Positions 45,201 to 57,850 are shown, counted from the stretch's first letter. The stretch is 64,000 bases of DNA from Zychaea mexicana (GCF_025766255.1 NW_026516770.1:62001-126000); one strand, 5' to 3'. Made by a program: numbers and translations. The notes: a model not told the origin generated them from the letters alone.

Positions 45201-45845
45201 TGTAGTACGTACATTTATAATATAAAGCGCCTTCATGTCAGCCAGATGTATATGATACCTTCTTCTGGTGTTATATCATATTTGAACTCACCATACGGTC
45301 GAAATCGCATACAACATTGCCATCGAACGGAGATCGCGCATTGGACCGACCAGCTGGATCCGCATATACGTCCATACCAACGGAAATCATGTTGAGGTTG
45401 GCCTTACGATCTTTGTACCTGGAAACAATATTATCAAAGATCACTGTTTTTAAATTGCGTATTTGTGTTATGGTGAGTCAAATGTATCAATGGACTCAAA
45501 AACGCGAGGTTGACGCCAAGTTCCCTGTTCCCCGCGCACGTTAGCATTGCGTCTAACAAAGTTGACATACACGCAGGGTTTTTTTCAGTCGCCCAACCGG
45601 CACGACATTGATGCGATCCTAACAACAAGAATCGTAGAGGTGAGTCATTCTTTGATGGAAAAAGAACATTGTCGAGAAGTTGTTGCAGCGTAAGGAAGAG
45701 ATCCAGATTGTTTTTTTTTACCGTTGTCGATTACAATGGGTGTTTGTGTGTTTAAAAATTCGGTTTCGTAATCGGTACGTATGGAGTAATAAGGTGCATT
45801 GTATTCTTTCTCATCAAGTGTATAGACAGGTGGTTCTTCAGACAT
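42265..45845 (-). CDS. ARP5: Actin-related protein 5 (INO80 complex)
   Basis: Subunit of the INO80 chromatin remodeller in the nucleus. Fifteen exons add up exactly to 733 residues (yeast Arp5 is 755): 45845-45722, 45618-45540, 45418-45292, 45199-45091, 44977-44785, 44678-44579, 44464-44345, 44256-44152, 44077-43997, 43861-43589, 43510-43430, 43324-43174, 43093-43044, 42956-42609 and 42525-42265. Actin-fold landmarks are TPIVIDNGSHQCRAGWA (first phosphate loop), RSPFDGNVVCDFDRM, MTEPVCVPPYSRK, LLFECYGVPSVLFGIDSLF, GVVISAGHTATHVIP (second phosphate loop), RISYGGTQATDYM and TVFVTGGFSTLPGF (adenosine motif). The long charged helical insertion of Arp5 (EELARQAAKKEENARRLREAAAKS to KRRRKEEEDTFGADDEDWMIY) is present. 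The donor of exon 2 (GTGCGC) is weak. Confidence 0.9.
45007..45059 (+). pseudogene. tRNA-like 3'-half relic inside Arp5 intron 4
   Basis: The stretch reads like the 3' half of a class II tRNA: a possible anticodon-stem end CCGTTAGA, a short hairpin-like variable arm (TTTGCTTGC), then T-arm GATGGTTCAATCC and acceptor-like TTCTCCTCC. One T-loop base appears lost and no 5' half (GGAGGAG) lies upstream, so it would be a fragment. It looks most like a mitochondrial-type serine tRNA, which would imply a small transfer of mitochondrial DNA. This is from recalled consensus only. Confidence 0.25.
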
Positions 45846-46372
45846 CGCGTAAACAGTGTACTTGGGAAGGAGAAGGAGCGAAAGGTCAAAGAAGCTCAAC
45901 TGGCTATGAAGATATACAGCATCGGTGCCAACAATGAAATTCGGGGGAGAGATGAAAATGGGGGGGAGGTTGAACAAAAAGTACCTGCTGCTTTGCGTAG
46001 TATGTACATATGCTAATGTGTTATGTGTTTTTATTTATTAGATTTCTACGAATGATAGTAGTTGTACTTGTTGGATATGCTTTGTTGGATCCAGGGTTGG
46101 TACTATGAGTCGGGTTCGTTGTTGGAGATGCTGATGCTGATGATGACGATGGGACTACTGACTCCTTTTCTATTGCCTGTTTTAAAGAAGAACGAATCGA
46201 TCAATACTGGGCTCTGTGAAAGCATAGATCAAGAGACCTGCTTTTCCAGTCACAGTAGCTTACTTGAGTTTCAGTTGCTGATACTGCTCGATTTTGTCCT
46301 AAATGAATGATGAAAGATGTGATATGGGACTTGTTCTGCTGTAGTAACATGTCGCGGAACAGTGTACACAGT
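45846..46372. other. Intergenic between Arp5 start and exonuclease stop
   Basis: No coding evidence. It presumably holds the Arp5 promoter (pyrimidine-rich on the minus strand just upstream of 45845). Confidence 0.5.
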
Positions 46373-47888
46373 TTATAAGAAGCCTAGCCATTTCTTCAGG
46401 TTAGCTTTCTTCCTCTTTTTTCTTCTGCTTTCTCTCTTCCTAAAAAGTGTGGTAATATTTACATAAGCATCGCATGCAGCATACAGCATTTGCTTCGGTG
46501 TCAGGTTTGCCTTTGACCAATTGCTAAGCCGGACGCTCTTGGTCTTGGGCATATTCATCTCGAGCTATATACACACAAAGAAAGCAAATTAGCTTGAGTA
46601 TAAAGGTAGTACATTGATGCGCATATCTACTAATAATTATTTGAACGAAGAACTTACGAATAAGCTCGTCAAGACGCTTAGCGACCGCTTATGTGTTCGC
46701 ATAAGTAATGGTGAGTCGATATGTTGCGTCATGAGCTGCAATTCCACTAGACCGTTCGTACACACATTGAAATCTCGAAATAGTTTTTGACCATCGCCTT
46801 TGATATTGACGCCTGCCTTGAAGATATTTTCGTTTTTGAGGAAACTAATTAGTTCAGTTGGCAATGCTAAGAGTAAGAGGGAGAGTTGGTTAGATAGAAA
46901 AAATTGCTTTTTTTTATATATCAGAGCAGCAGGAACAGTAGTGTTTAATGAAGCACATACTCAACGTTGCTTCAGTAGAAGTAAAGGTAGAACTTACTTT
47001 CCAGACGAGCTACTTGGAACAGGAGGATGGTGTCGCTACCACATATTTGGATAAGCGCAGTCTTATGCATTGGACCACCCTTTTTAAACTGTGGTTGCCA
47101 TTCCAAATCCAACCCAAACACGACTTCTTTTTTACTACATGTAAATGTCGAAAGTTTTTAAGCTGAGTATTAAGATGTTTCCCTTTATCCTTTTTCACTT
47201 CCAATCAGTTTTATCTATTAGATCACATACCTTAGCAGAGTTCTTAACCGCGTATTCATTTCAAACGGATCGGATGAACATGATACAGTATAGTGCTGTG
47301 GATATTTAATGTTCGGTAAATCCGGCTTGAATACTTGATCGTCGTTCGTTTGTGGTGTTAGCTGTAATAACGTCTTAGGCAGTTTCCTTTTCGTCGTCTT
47401 AGGAACAGATTTTTCGTTATCGTTGCCATTAGCAGCAGTTGTTATTGTTTGATCCTTCAGCTCCTCAAGCTCCTCCACTTCCTGTCTGACAAGCCGCCAT
47501 TTTAGAATAGGACGTATCTTTTTTTTATGAGTTAACACGATAAACAGAACAATATAAGAACATAAACGAACCGTTCTTTAGCTATAATCGTTCCATCAGT
47601 TTTGGCAGTAGTAGCACTACTGTTAGCATGACTGTCAATTCGTTGTATCTGTCGTCGTCGTGGTGAGGGAGATGGATCACTCTGTGGATCGCGTTTTTTG
47701 CCTTTTGGACGGCCAGCAGCAACAGCCGTTGTCTGTAAATGCCGGATATCGGTCGCTCTACGACGACAAAATGTGATTTGGGAAGTAGCGTTGGTATTCA
47801 GCTTTACAACTTCAGATACTGTTGCATGCTTCGTAGCTGGGACGCCCATTAGCTGGAGTTTGTGGATCAATTGGAAGCAACGAAACAT
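46373..47888 (-). CDS. WRN-like 3'-5' exonuclease (DEDDy)
   Basis: Degrades DNA or RNA from 3' ends using two metal ions. Five exons add up exactly: 47888-47568, 47517-47231, 47134-46998, 46866-46658 and 46564-46373, total 381 residues. The first 190 residues are disordered and basic (GRPKGKKRD, TTKRKLPK), possibly nuclear. The exonuclease domain shows VVFGLDLEWQPQF (Exo I, D and E), KTALIQIC, NIFKAGVNIKGDGQKLFRDF (Exo II, D) and LTPKQMLYAACDAYVNITTLF (Exo III, Y-x3-D). SNWSKANLTPKQMLYAACDAY is very close to Werner exonuclease. No helicase is fused, as in plant WEX and several fungal proteins. The first donor (GTTTAT) is unusual, so that joint is less sure. It is divergent from the gene at 48497. 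Confidence 0.85.
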
Positions 47889-48496
47889 GTATTAAGGAGG
47901 GAACCAAAAAAAACAAGTCGTTGTCTGCTATCAAGCTCAGTTCCCAGGTGCCACTTCCGCTAAGAAAAGGGGCGTAAGCAATGTTTACTCCGCTTGTGTT
48001 TGGAAAGACAAACCAGGTTTATGAATGTCACTAAAAGCAAGTATACAACAAGTACCAAAATAAGTTGAATAAAAGGCATGAATTTATTACAAAGGATCAC
48101 AAAAAGTGTATATTGCATTTGTCAGCTGTTAGAAGGCATGTATACAGTGTAAGGCAAATTGTGGCGCTGAAAAGCATCGAGATTTTGGGATATACCTAAA
48201 CTGTGGGTCATGTACAGAAATCACCGTGCTCGTGCTATGATCAAGTTATGGATTGATTTATATGATATGAGTGCGTAGATTCCAATCTTAGTTTTACTAA
48301 ACGATCATGTTGATTTCCAGGGCTTAGGTAGGTTAAGAAAGATTATCCCGATCAACGTAGAGCAAGTTGCAAGAGTAACAAAATGTGGTGCCTGAAAGTT
48401 GGCAACAATCAACAATAGCGGAGTGATATTGCAGTAGCAGGATTCTTTTCTTTATAAAAGCGTGAAACACGTAAAAACCGCATAGATCTGCCCCCC
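47889..48496. other. Bidirectional promoter region
   Basis: About 600 bases between divergent starts. AT-rich. No ORF or motif stands out. Confidence 0.45.
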
Positions 48497-49782
48497 ATGC
48501 AAACACACTTTGATACCGTCTTTTCACTCAATCAACTTTTACAAATTGAATCTCATTGTCGGAAATCACAAGCACCTCGCTGCCTATATCAAGGTTTCGC
48601 CACTGTTCTTATATGTCACGGCATCGTGTTCTGTTCTTGTTTATGGATTGTAGAATTACCAAACTCAACTCGTGCACTTTGATCGTTGTTATTATGCTTT
48701 ATAGATTCCACGCCGATTTTTTTACGATTTCCCCATCCAAGACAACCATCGGAATTTTGCTCCGTGATTTCACTTAACGCTCGAGGCTACCGCTCGAAAA
48801 GTGTAAAGTGCATGATCTATGGCACTGTGTATTGTCATGATTATCAAACCGTGGAAGCCGTATGGGCACGGTTACAACCACTGCAACAACGACAGCCACA
48901 ATCGTTATTAACGTCGTTGCTACAAAAACAACAACAGGAAAAGCAGTTAAAAGTAGCCAAACTACTTCTTGCAAGCTTTCCATTAGAATCACAACAAACT
49001 TATCCAACGATAACAAATGATGACAAGGATCCAAAACCATCCACGAAAATCATTATTGTTATTGACATTGGACTCAAGGACGATTATATGTGCAGGGCAT
49101 GCCAATTACCCAGTTTATCATGGTAAAATAAATATAAAAGGAAAGGAAACAGGTTGGGGAAAACAAGTGTCACCGTAAAATAAGAAGGTGCACTTGCATG
49201 GATAGTATGTGCGAATCCCTGACAAATCAATTGGGGTCATATTACTCTATAGGTCTCGGCGGATGTGGGCACTGGCTTCAAGGGCCAATATGATTTCATT
49301 TACAGGCGTATGTTATTCTGTTTTAGGTGGCGCATATAGCTCACTTAGTAAGGCGAATGCCAATTATGTAAGTATCACCGATAATCTAGGAAACATGTTT
49401 ACGTGAAAGATAACTAAACTTTTTTTCAGGCATACAAGGCTGGCTCCTTGGCAATACAACAGATCAAGTTCGCACAGTGGTTAAAGGATCCGGTTCTAGA
49501 ATCGAAGTGCTGGCTGTATTATGCAGAGGATTTGATCCAGTTGCATCGATTCAAGCGTGTGGATAAGATCCTGGCGAAACAAGTTGCGTTTGCTCAAAAC
49601 CTTGGAGATCCAATTGTAAGCCATTGAAGTCCGAGAGGAGATTGAGGAGAGAGGAATGTGTGTTTATGCATGGTATCCAGCAGATTTATTAACACAAAAA
49701 ATGTAAACAGCTGCTCAAAATGTGCGATTCAGTGCAGACACGAAGAGATCGAGCATATGCAGACCATGTCCATGCTGCATGA
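48497..49782 (+). CDS. Unknown protein with TPR-like helical C-terminus
   Basis: Five exons add up exactly: 48497-48593, 48705-49122, 49253-49367, 49430-49615 and 49711-49782, total 295 residues. All donors begin with GT and all acceptors end in AG with frame kept at each joint, so the gene looks intact. The N-terminal part reads SEFCSVISLNARGYRSKSVKCMIYGTVYCHDYQTVEAVW, then a Gln/Ser/Thr linker and KIIIVIDIGLKDDYMC. The C-terminal half has antiparallel helix pairs (MWALASRANMISFTGVCYS, ANANYAYKAGSLAIQQIKFA, SKCWLYYAEDLIQLHRFKRVDKIL) suggestive of TPR-type repeats. I do not recognise the family and assign no function. Confidence 0.7.
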
Positions 49783-50617
49783 CGGACGACGAAAGAAGCG
49801 CCGGTCAATATGCATCTTCTCTTACTTGGAATATTCAACAAAAAAGAATCTTAGCGAGATGAGCAGCTGCGCTTGTAACGCCATGTTAAAGTACATCTTC
49901 CGTCGTATACCGCTCAATCATTAAACACGCTCCAAGATCTTTTCAAGTCATAACTACACACAAGACGTTGCTGGTTTGAGGCAGTAACCTTGCAGACTAG
50001 CAGCATATAACTATCAAAGCAAGAAAAACAAGAAAGAAAAAGATTCTTCGGAACGTTTACGGCTGCACATGCATTTATACTCTATACATCTATACATTTA
50101 TTCATTTGTACATCTACATTACACTAATACACAAGGACTTATTCAATACCTTACAAGTACACTATGTACATGACCTTGACTTCGGATCATGAAAGGGAGG
50201 GACAAGGACAAAAGAGAGAAATAGATTATCATGAGCAACTATGCGTATATATAATGGCTTTAAAAACGTTCGATACAGAGAGGCAAAAGATACTATACCA
50301 CATATGCAACAATTCATGTAAGAACGACAGCGACAGCGATACTAATGATGTACGCTATGTAAGACTGTATAAGATATATTTCTTGTTTGTATCTTAATGC
50401 TCGATCAAAGTTATCGGAAATAAAGAGAAAAGGTAAGGAACATATTATTAGAGTATCAAAAGAAAAAGAAGAATAAAAGCTAGAGGACTCGTAGCAAAAC
50501 AATAAGAGGAGGTGCAAAGAAATAGCTACTTTGCCACCGATACATAATCGTAATCAGTAACGTTAATCATTAGAGAAAAAAATGGATAGAAAAAAGAAAA
50601 GAGAAGGCGAAAATCGC
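49783..50617. other. Convergent 3' region
   Basis: No supported gene. ORF 50164-50397 has no recognisable features. Confidence 0.45.
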
Positions 50618-52016
50618 TTATGCAGTTGCAATAGGCGTGGGAGCTGGAGTGGGTGCAGTAGCTGTGGTATTCGATTCAGGAGCGTCGCGTGGAGCCTCCG
50701 CTTCAGGTTCCCGTCGCAGTTCTTCTTCATGTGCTTGTGCTTCTTGTTGGTTGTTGTTGTCCTGGTCAGCAGTAGGAGAAGTAGCAGTATTGTTTCCTTC
50801 CTCAGTTGCTGCAGCAGCCTGGTTCTTTTTCGGGAGCTTGAAAAAGTCTGTCAATCGACGACCAAGAGGCGACGATGGGCGAGAAGCTTCCTTCTCATTA
50901 TTTTCTTTTTCTTCCGGCTGCTCTTGCTCTTGCTTGGGTTCCTCTGCTTAGATCACATTAAGAGATTGTTACGTCAGTACTCGTAAAGCTCTTTGAGCTT
51001 TGAATGTCAAAAACACCTTGATAAGTCTGGATTTAAGTACTTACCGGTAGCTGGTTTTTGCTCTTCTTCTTTGGTTTCCTTCTTCTTGGTACCAAAGAAC
51101 TTGTTGATCAACGATTGGCGCTTGGGACTCGTGCTAGCGGCTACTGCTGCTTCAGTAGTAGGCGATGCTGCTTGATCGGCAGCAGTGGCGGCAGCATCGA
51201 CAGCTTTATGAGCTGTTTCATTAGCAACTTCTGCAGTTCCTTCTGCTGCTGAAGTAGCAGTCTCTTTGACCTTATCGCGGGTGCCTTCAACTACAGCGGA
51301 AGTTTCGATAGGCTGCAGCTGCTCAATCTTGGGAAGTTCGACAGGCTGAGCTTCACCGCTGCCAGCATTACTAGCCTGACCTGATTGCTGCTGCTGAGTA
51401 TCAAGTGAGGAAGCACCCTCAGCAGAAACAGCTGGAGGAGACTTGGGCGCCATGGACTAATGCAATGATTTCTTTTAGTACATGCATGTTTGTTTTTCTA
51501 TCGGTGAGATCTCCTCTCATCATTTATCTGTCATCATCATCATACCTTGATGCTTGAGAAAAGGCTACCGAATCCCTTTGACTTGCGCTTTTCTTGGGTA
51601 GCTGTTGCTGGCTTGGAGGATGCAGCATTCTCTTCTACCGGTCCTGCTGGTTCTTCTTGCTGCTGTTCAGTGGTAGCAGCTGGTGCATCAGCGGCGGGAG
51701 CCGATTCTTCTTTGTTATCCTCCTTCTTTTCTTCCTCTTTTTTGTTGGACTTGAAAGGATTGAACAAGTTCAAGCGCTTCGTCTTTCCAGCAGCGCTGGT
51801 TGATGCTGCTGGTGCAGGTTCAGTAGTAGTAGTAGTAGTAGCGGCTGCTTCTGCTACATCTACTGGAGCATCATTGTCTTTGCTCTCTTCAGCAGCAGCA
51901 GCGGGTGTAGCAGCGTCAGCAGCAGTGGGCTCGTTCTGGGTTTCAGTAGTAGTGGTGGGCTCCGTGGTAACGGGTTGTTGCTGTTGTTGTTGTTGCTCGG
52001 TTTCCTGGGTTGTCAT
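50618..52016 (-). CDS. Disordered Ala/Glu/Thr-rich protein with repeated basic-aromatic motif
   Basis: Three exons add up exactly: 52016-51546, 51456-51045 and 50946-50618, total 403 residues. The sequence is almost all low complexity (poly-Gln near the start, then Ala, Thr, Glu, Pro and Lys), so it should be intrinsically disordered. Against this background a short motif recurs four times: KRLNLFNPFKSNKK, KRKSKGFGSLFSSIK, KRQSLINKFFGTKKK and GRRLTDFFKLPKK, that is, basic residues, a hydrophobic residue, two aromatics, then lysines. A helical acidic patch (RDKVKETATSAAEGTAEVANETAHKAVDAAATAADQA) resembles LEA-like or apolipoprotein-like 11-mers. Function is unknown. The motif could bind a membrane or an adaptor. 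Confidence 0.75.
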
Positions 52017-55000
52017 GGTTGCTGGTAGTAAGAAAAAGGAAAAGAGACGCTAATGTATCGTTGTAGAAGAAAGTAGTAGGAGTGGGTTTGAAATTAACGC
52101 GAATAAAAAAGAAATCAAAAGGAAGAGAAGAAGAAAAGGAGAGGGCACATGTATTTATATTCTTTGAAAAGAAATGCTACGTAGAATACTAGTAGTAGTA
52201 GTAGTAGCTGCTAGGAACTACTTGATGCATATACAAAAGATACTCGACAATTCATCACGTATGTTTAGTTTTTTTCTTCTTCTTCAGCACGAGTAAAGCT
52301 CAAAGATAGAGAGAGTGTGTGAGTGGAGACCAGGAGTAGGAGGATCAAAGTTATAGGAGGAAAGCAAGACAAGCAACCTTGTTTTCCGAGAGTGCTGTAA
52401 CACCGCGCGCAACTTAAAAAACCAAAATCGCAGATGACCCTTTAAACGTGTCTGTTCGTCTTTGCACCGATCTCTTCCACTTCATGTCTACTGTCTACAG
52501 ATCTGCTGTATTAGAGAAAAATACAAAAAATGGAGAGTGCCCACATGGCGGTTTGTGTATATTCTTTATCGAACGAGTATATATACTCATCATACTTTTA
52601 TGCGGTTGTTAATCCGAGTGACCGTATGAGCTGATTTTTTCTTAGCTATCATAACGGCACGATGCAGCTTGTGGAAGCAGAGGTGCTTGTGGTGTTTACG
52701 GGTTAAATTTAGATATGCGATGCGAATGTGGAGTTAGTAAAAACTTGCCGCCAAATTTTTGCTGCAAGCCAGGAAGCCAACAACACCTCACTAAAAAAAC
52801 CGCTCACTTTCAAGTTTCCCCAGACATGTTCTTTATTCCCACCCTTGGGAGAGCTGTTGATGTGTACCCCTGTGCTATATAAGAAAAATTCAGCCGTGCT
52901 TTGTGCGTATATAACACCTATTTCGGTTTATGATACATGCAGAACGTTTACCATTTCTCTCGATCTGCCTCTTTATAATACTAAGAAACATACGTAATAC
53001 ACAGCTTTCATCATGCCTTTCAGTATCTGTAGATATATTCAGGGTTTCCGAAATGATCATCCCGATAACACACATACAAGGCCGAACCTGTCTGAACTCG
53101 CCCTCCTTCTCCCCCTTATCCTTGCATCTCCTTCCTAGTTTAAATCTTCCTGTCCCCTGGCTCTCGTGCAACTACCTTGTGCTTTTTTATTTTTAACAGA
53201 TAAATAATGATTGAAGTTTGCTGTTGGATCAGACACTTCTTCCTTTCATGCATAATGCGCGTCCTTGAAATTTCGGCGTGATCTAATGATCATACAAAGC
53301 TTTAAGTAAGCCCATCACGTACAAGACGTGAAAAGTAAGTGTATCAGGAGACAAATGTGATGCTAAGTCGACGGAGAAAAGTGTGGAAGAGAAAGGATGA
53401 AACAGGTTCTTTGGTAACTGTCTTCCTCTGCTACCTTGTCGCTCTGTTTCTTCTCCTCCGCCACTCCTTAAACGGGAACGGAGACGGGAAAAACAAATTG
53501 CATGACAATAGATAGCGTCACCGGCATCATACTTTTCTTATGTACACTCTATGTTATTTTATGTGATATTCCGCCCTCTTTCTCCATTAGCTCTACCCTT
53601 TTTACTCAAATTGGAATATTAAGGGTCATCCTTTTTATGTATATACCAAAAGGTCGTCTCTACCAATGACTGTCTGTTCTTGTCTTTATCTACCTCTTTC
53701 GCTAAGGATTCATTATCTTATTGTTTACTATCCCACGAGTACATGCTACTGTAAATAATACTCAACTCATTCAGAAGCTAATGATATGTATGCACAAAAT
53801 AGTTAATTATAAGTAAGGCGTTTCACACTCTTCTCTCTATAATTCTAGGTATGCAGTCCTCATGTCCTCTGTATTATGTAGTACGCGAGTCTTCGGGTAT
53901 TATAAGATTCAGATATGTACATAAAGGAAAGTAAAAAAAGTATACTATTAATGTGCATATTGATATGCATTGCTGTTGTGGTTATAGAAGAGGGTCTGGA
54001 AGAACGCGTGAGCTTTCCATCTGACAAATGAACATAATAGCTATATAACATAGTTTAAATCGAAATTAGAAAAGAATACTACAACAGATGGTTTGAATGA
54101 TATGATATGCAAGTGACCGGGTCATATACCTCTCTTACATAACTACACGTAATGACCTTAGATATAGGCACCATGTTTGTAAACTAGTCTCTACTAAAAA
54201 AAAGTGGCATATATTCGTATTACACACATAATCTGTCATTAGGATATACACTTCTCAAATGTCAGTATATTGATCTCTTTTGACTGCGTGTTAGTTTATT
54301 TGTAAGTATGAATAAAAGTCTTCATTGTTGTTCCCGACCATGTATTAAACACCGTCAAACAATTTGCTGGTATGAACTTGTGTACATACTAGAACAGTCG
54401 AGGACTGATGCTACTATTGTATGCATGTTAGAAGAATGAAAGGGTGTGACAGATGCAATACTGGATATATATTATTCCGTTGTCTAGTGTCCGATAGCAA
54501 GTTCACGCCCTTCTTATGCAGATAGCAAAATACTTTTTCTTTCCGTGAAGACAACTGAAACGTGTATGATAAGAGAGACCGATAACTGTAACAATAGCTA
54601 AAGAACCCGCACTGGTTTGAATAAGTGTGCACTGTTATTGACAAATATTACGAAAGAATGCTCCTGATGTTGTTATTGTCACATACATATTCTTTATCAT
54701 TTTTATTCTGCTTCTAGCCATAAAAGTCTGTATCAATTTTTTTTTGTTTCGCTCACGGTATACACCTCTTGCATAAATTGGGTACATAGAGTATATAGAA
54801 TTCAATTGAAACGACGATCGTTTTGTTTAGCAAATTCTCGAAACTCTGTATCTTGAATTCGCGCTTCTGTTTACAAATCTATCCGGCGAATATTATAGAT
54901 AAATCAATGTAGCCAGATAAACTGAACAAAGAAGTTTCTTTTCCAAATGAAAAAGTGGCGCCTTTGGTGTGCACGTATTTTATATCATGGCCGAACTCGA

Positions 55001-56668
55001 TGAGCTTACATGCAACAGCAAAAACGGTATAGAGCAAACTGCGTTAAGTTAAATGGCGGGAATGCAGCAAAATGGATTAGCTACATCAAGTTTTGTGCGT
55101 GCTGATCACTTTATTAGGATAGCAGCCAAGCGGAAAACTACTGGCCCATAGCAAGTATTCATGCTCAATTCTCGATGGCATTGGACACCCAAAAGCAACG
55201 GGCAACTTTATACCTTATTTCATGCAAGCATCGCTTTGCCATCTCATTGCTGTGCGGTATTGCAGTCATTGACGTGTGCTTACTTATATTCTTTGATAAT
55301 TATACTCTTAGCCATCCTCATGTACTTATATAGTGCTACAGTTTTATTTTTTGGTTACACGTATTATACGTATTTTTAACCAAGGTCACAGGCGCTTTCG
55401 TATGTCTTCATATACGGAAAGTGATGCGCAAAAGCGAGTGATTGTTGAAGGATCAGTCATTATCATTGTTGGCACTTTCCCCTTTTTAAGCAGCATCGGA
55501 AACCAATATAGAAACGGTATTTTTTAATCAATGATGGGTAAATTGTAGTTTTTAATCTGTTATCATTATTTCTGTTGTTATGCTTACTAGGAGGATGGTA
55601 TTACTTTCTGTATAGCGTTTACTTCTCCCTCGCGCTTACAGACGAAGAATGACCTTTCTATCATATTAGCTATCTTCCTCGCATTATGTCCGTCGCGTAA
55701 TCTCTGCGAATAATTTGAGTGGCACATCATGCTATACACATATACATATATACAATGCAGATTGCCACATGCATCTTTGAGTCGCCCATGGCAATGACGG
55801 TATGATAAAGTTATGACTGTTAGTCAGCTGCAAAATTTCTACGTAGCTGCCTAGTTGCTTCGGCGTAATATGTTGATTTACTTATATGGTGTTTCCGACT
55901 GATGAAAGGGTTATAATGACCGTCGATCATGCTGCCCATTTCTCTGCCGTCGGAAACCCAGCACTGTATTGAAATTTCTGTGGGGCGCAGCAAAATTACT
56001 CTAGTGTGTAGTTTCGGCATTATTATACACCCGTTTCCGTTGTATCTATCAAGGGTAAAACCATGTTGTACGCAGCCTTATTTGAAGCATACGTCTATTG
56101 TTTGTCCGAGTCCCGCGATGGTAAGCATCTTATATCGGTATACTAGGAGACTATTCACGAAATAATTCAGAGCGTTTTCATTCTGTGATATCAGACATGG
56201 ACGTGTATATCGGTACAGAAAGTATATAGAATATCTGTTTTGATGACTGTCACTGCTGAAAAAAGAAAATACTCTATTAATTGCCTGACTGGGCTGTTAT
56301 TACACTTTTGTGGCTACAAACTGTGGCAAAAGGAATATATATCTTAGGTATCATAATTGTACAGAAATAAGTGACCCCACCTTTGATTATTAATAACATG
56401 TCTATAGTAGATAACGGGCAAAATCATCGTTTGCTTATTAATATAAAGATTCTAGTAGTAGAAAACAGAGGAAAATATCGTTTGCTTATTAATACACCAG
56501 CTCATCAAAAAGAGCAACGGACCAGACCCAATCTATTCATATCTCTAGCAAAGTCACGATGAAAGAACTATTAAACTTCTGTTTTGTATATAAAGTGGGG
56601 GATGTTCTAAATGAATGAATACCAGTTTATAGAAATACGTTTCCTCTCTGCTACTACTTTCTTACTTT
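52017..56668. other. Largest gene-free stretch (about 4.6 kb)
   Basis: No ORF here has protein-like composition, splice support or a known motif. The first 400 bases probably hold the promoter of the minus-strand gene ending at 52016, and a TAG trinucleotide run lies near 52185-52206. A 22-23-base direct repeat (ATCGTTTGCTTATTAATA core) occurs at 56420-56443 and 56472-56494. No tRNA, rRNA or snRNA was recognised. Confidence 0.45.
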
Positions 56669-57850
56669 ATGACACTTTTTGAGCCCATCAAAGTCGGCGC
56701 CGTCCAGCTACAGCATCGTGTTGTGCTTGCACCGATGACAAGACTCAGAAACGACGAAAACAATGTCCCTACAGAGCTTGTAGTTGAATACTATCGCCAG
56801 CGTGCCAATCCCGGTGGGCTCTTAATTACCGAAGGTGGCAAGATATCAGATAAGGCTGGAGGGTTTCCACATGTTCCTGGGTAAAAAGCACATGGATTGT
56901 TTTTTATTTCGGACAAGAAAAAAATAATGATACAACGAGGGGAGGGGAGTGCTTATTCTGGTATGAAAAAAAGTTTCTATACCGAGCAGCAAATTGAAGC
57001 ATGGCGCAAGGTCACCCAAGCAGTGCACGAAAAAGGAGGTTATATTTTTGCCCAAATATGGCACGGTGGCCGCGCTGGATCGTCGCTTTATCTTGATAAC
57101 AAACCACCCCTCGCACCGTCACCCATCGCGGCTGTCGATCGCATCAACGCTTTCACAGGCAAACCATACGAGGTCCCGCGTGAGACAACCAAAGACGATA
57201 TCCAAGATATCATTCAGCAATATGCGACAGCAGCAAAGGATGCAATCAAGGCAGGATTTGACGGTGTCGAGTTGCATGGCGCCAACGGGTTTCTCATTCA
57301 CCAGTTTCTCAGCTCATCAGCCAACCAGCGTACGGACGAATACGGTGGATCCATTCCCAACCGAGCTCGCTTTGCGCTTCAAGTGGTAGATGCAGTCATT
57401 GAAGCCGTTGGTGCAGAACGCACGGGCATTCGGTTATCGCCGTGGGGCGGGGAAGAAGGGGATGTAACTGACGGAGATACAACATACGAAACCTACAGCT
57501 ATTTATTGAAACAATTGAACCCCAAAGGCATCGCTTATGTTCATTTTGTGGAACCCCGAGACGATTTCATACGCGAAACAGTAGACTTGGTAAACTCGCT
57601 GGATCCGTTCCGCGACATTTGGCAAGGCCCGTTTATTTCGGCAGGTGGGTATACGACCCACCCAGAATCCATTGCTGCTAGAGCCAAGGAAACCGGCGAT
57701 TTAGTCGCTGTCGGTAGGGCATACATTGCCAATCCAGATCTGGTTGACCGACTCAAGAATGATTGGCCTTTAAACAAGTACAAAAGAGACACCTTCTACG
57801 CTCAAGGAGCGGAAGGTTATACCGATTACCCCTTCTATGCTAAAGCTTAG
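56669..57850 (+). CDS. Old Yellow Enzyme family NAD(P)H:flavin oxidoreductase
   Basis: An FMN enzyme that reduces activated C=C bonds (enals, enones, oxophytodienoate-like substrates). Two exons add up exactly: 56669-56880 and 56950-57850, total 370 residues. The TIM-barrel landmarks are [80 protein letters not shown] (substrate-binding H and N), [30 protein letters not shown] and [13 protein letters not shown]. The intron acceptor is unusual: it is preceded by purines (GAGGGGAGGGGAG) rather than pyrimidines. The frame and the family pattern ([19 protein letters not shown]) nevertheless support it. Confidence 0.93.

Noticed and set aside
45540..45618. Apparent homopolymer frameshift in Arp5 exon 2
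   Set aside because: The original frame joins in phase to YKDRKANLN using the donor at 45539, so no error needs to be assumed.
53860..56562. Several 60-70 codon ORFs in the gene-free stretch
   Set aside because: Random length for AT-rich DNA, with no motifs or splice support.
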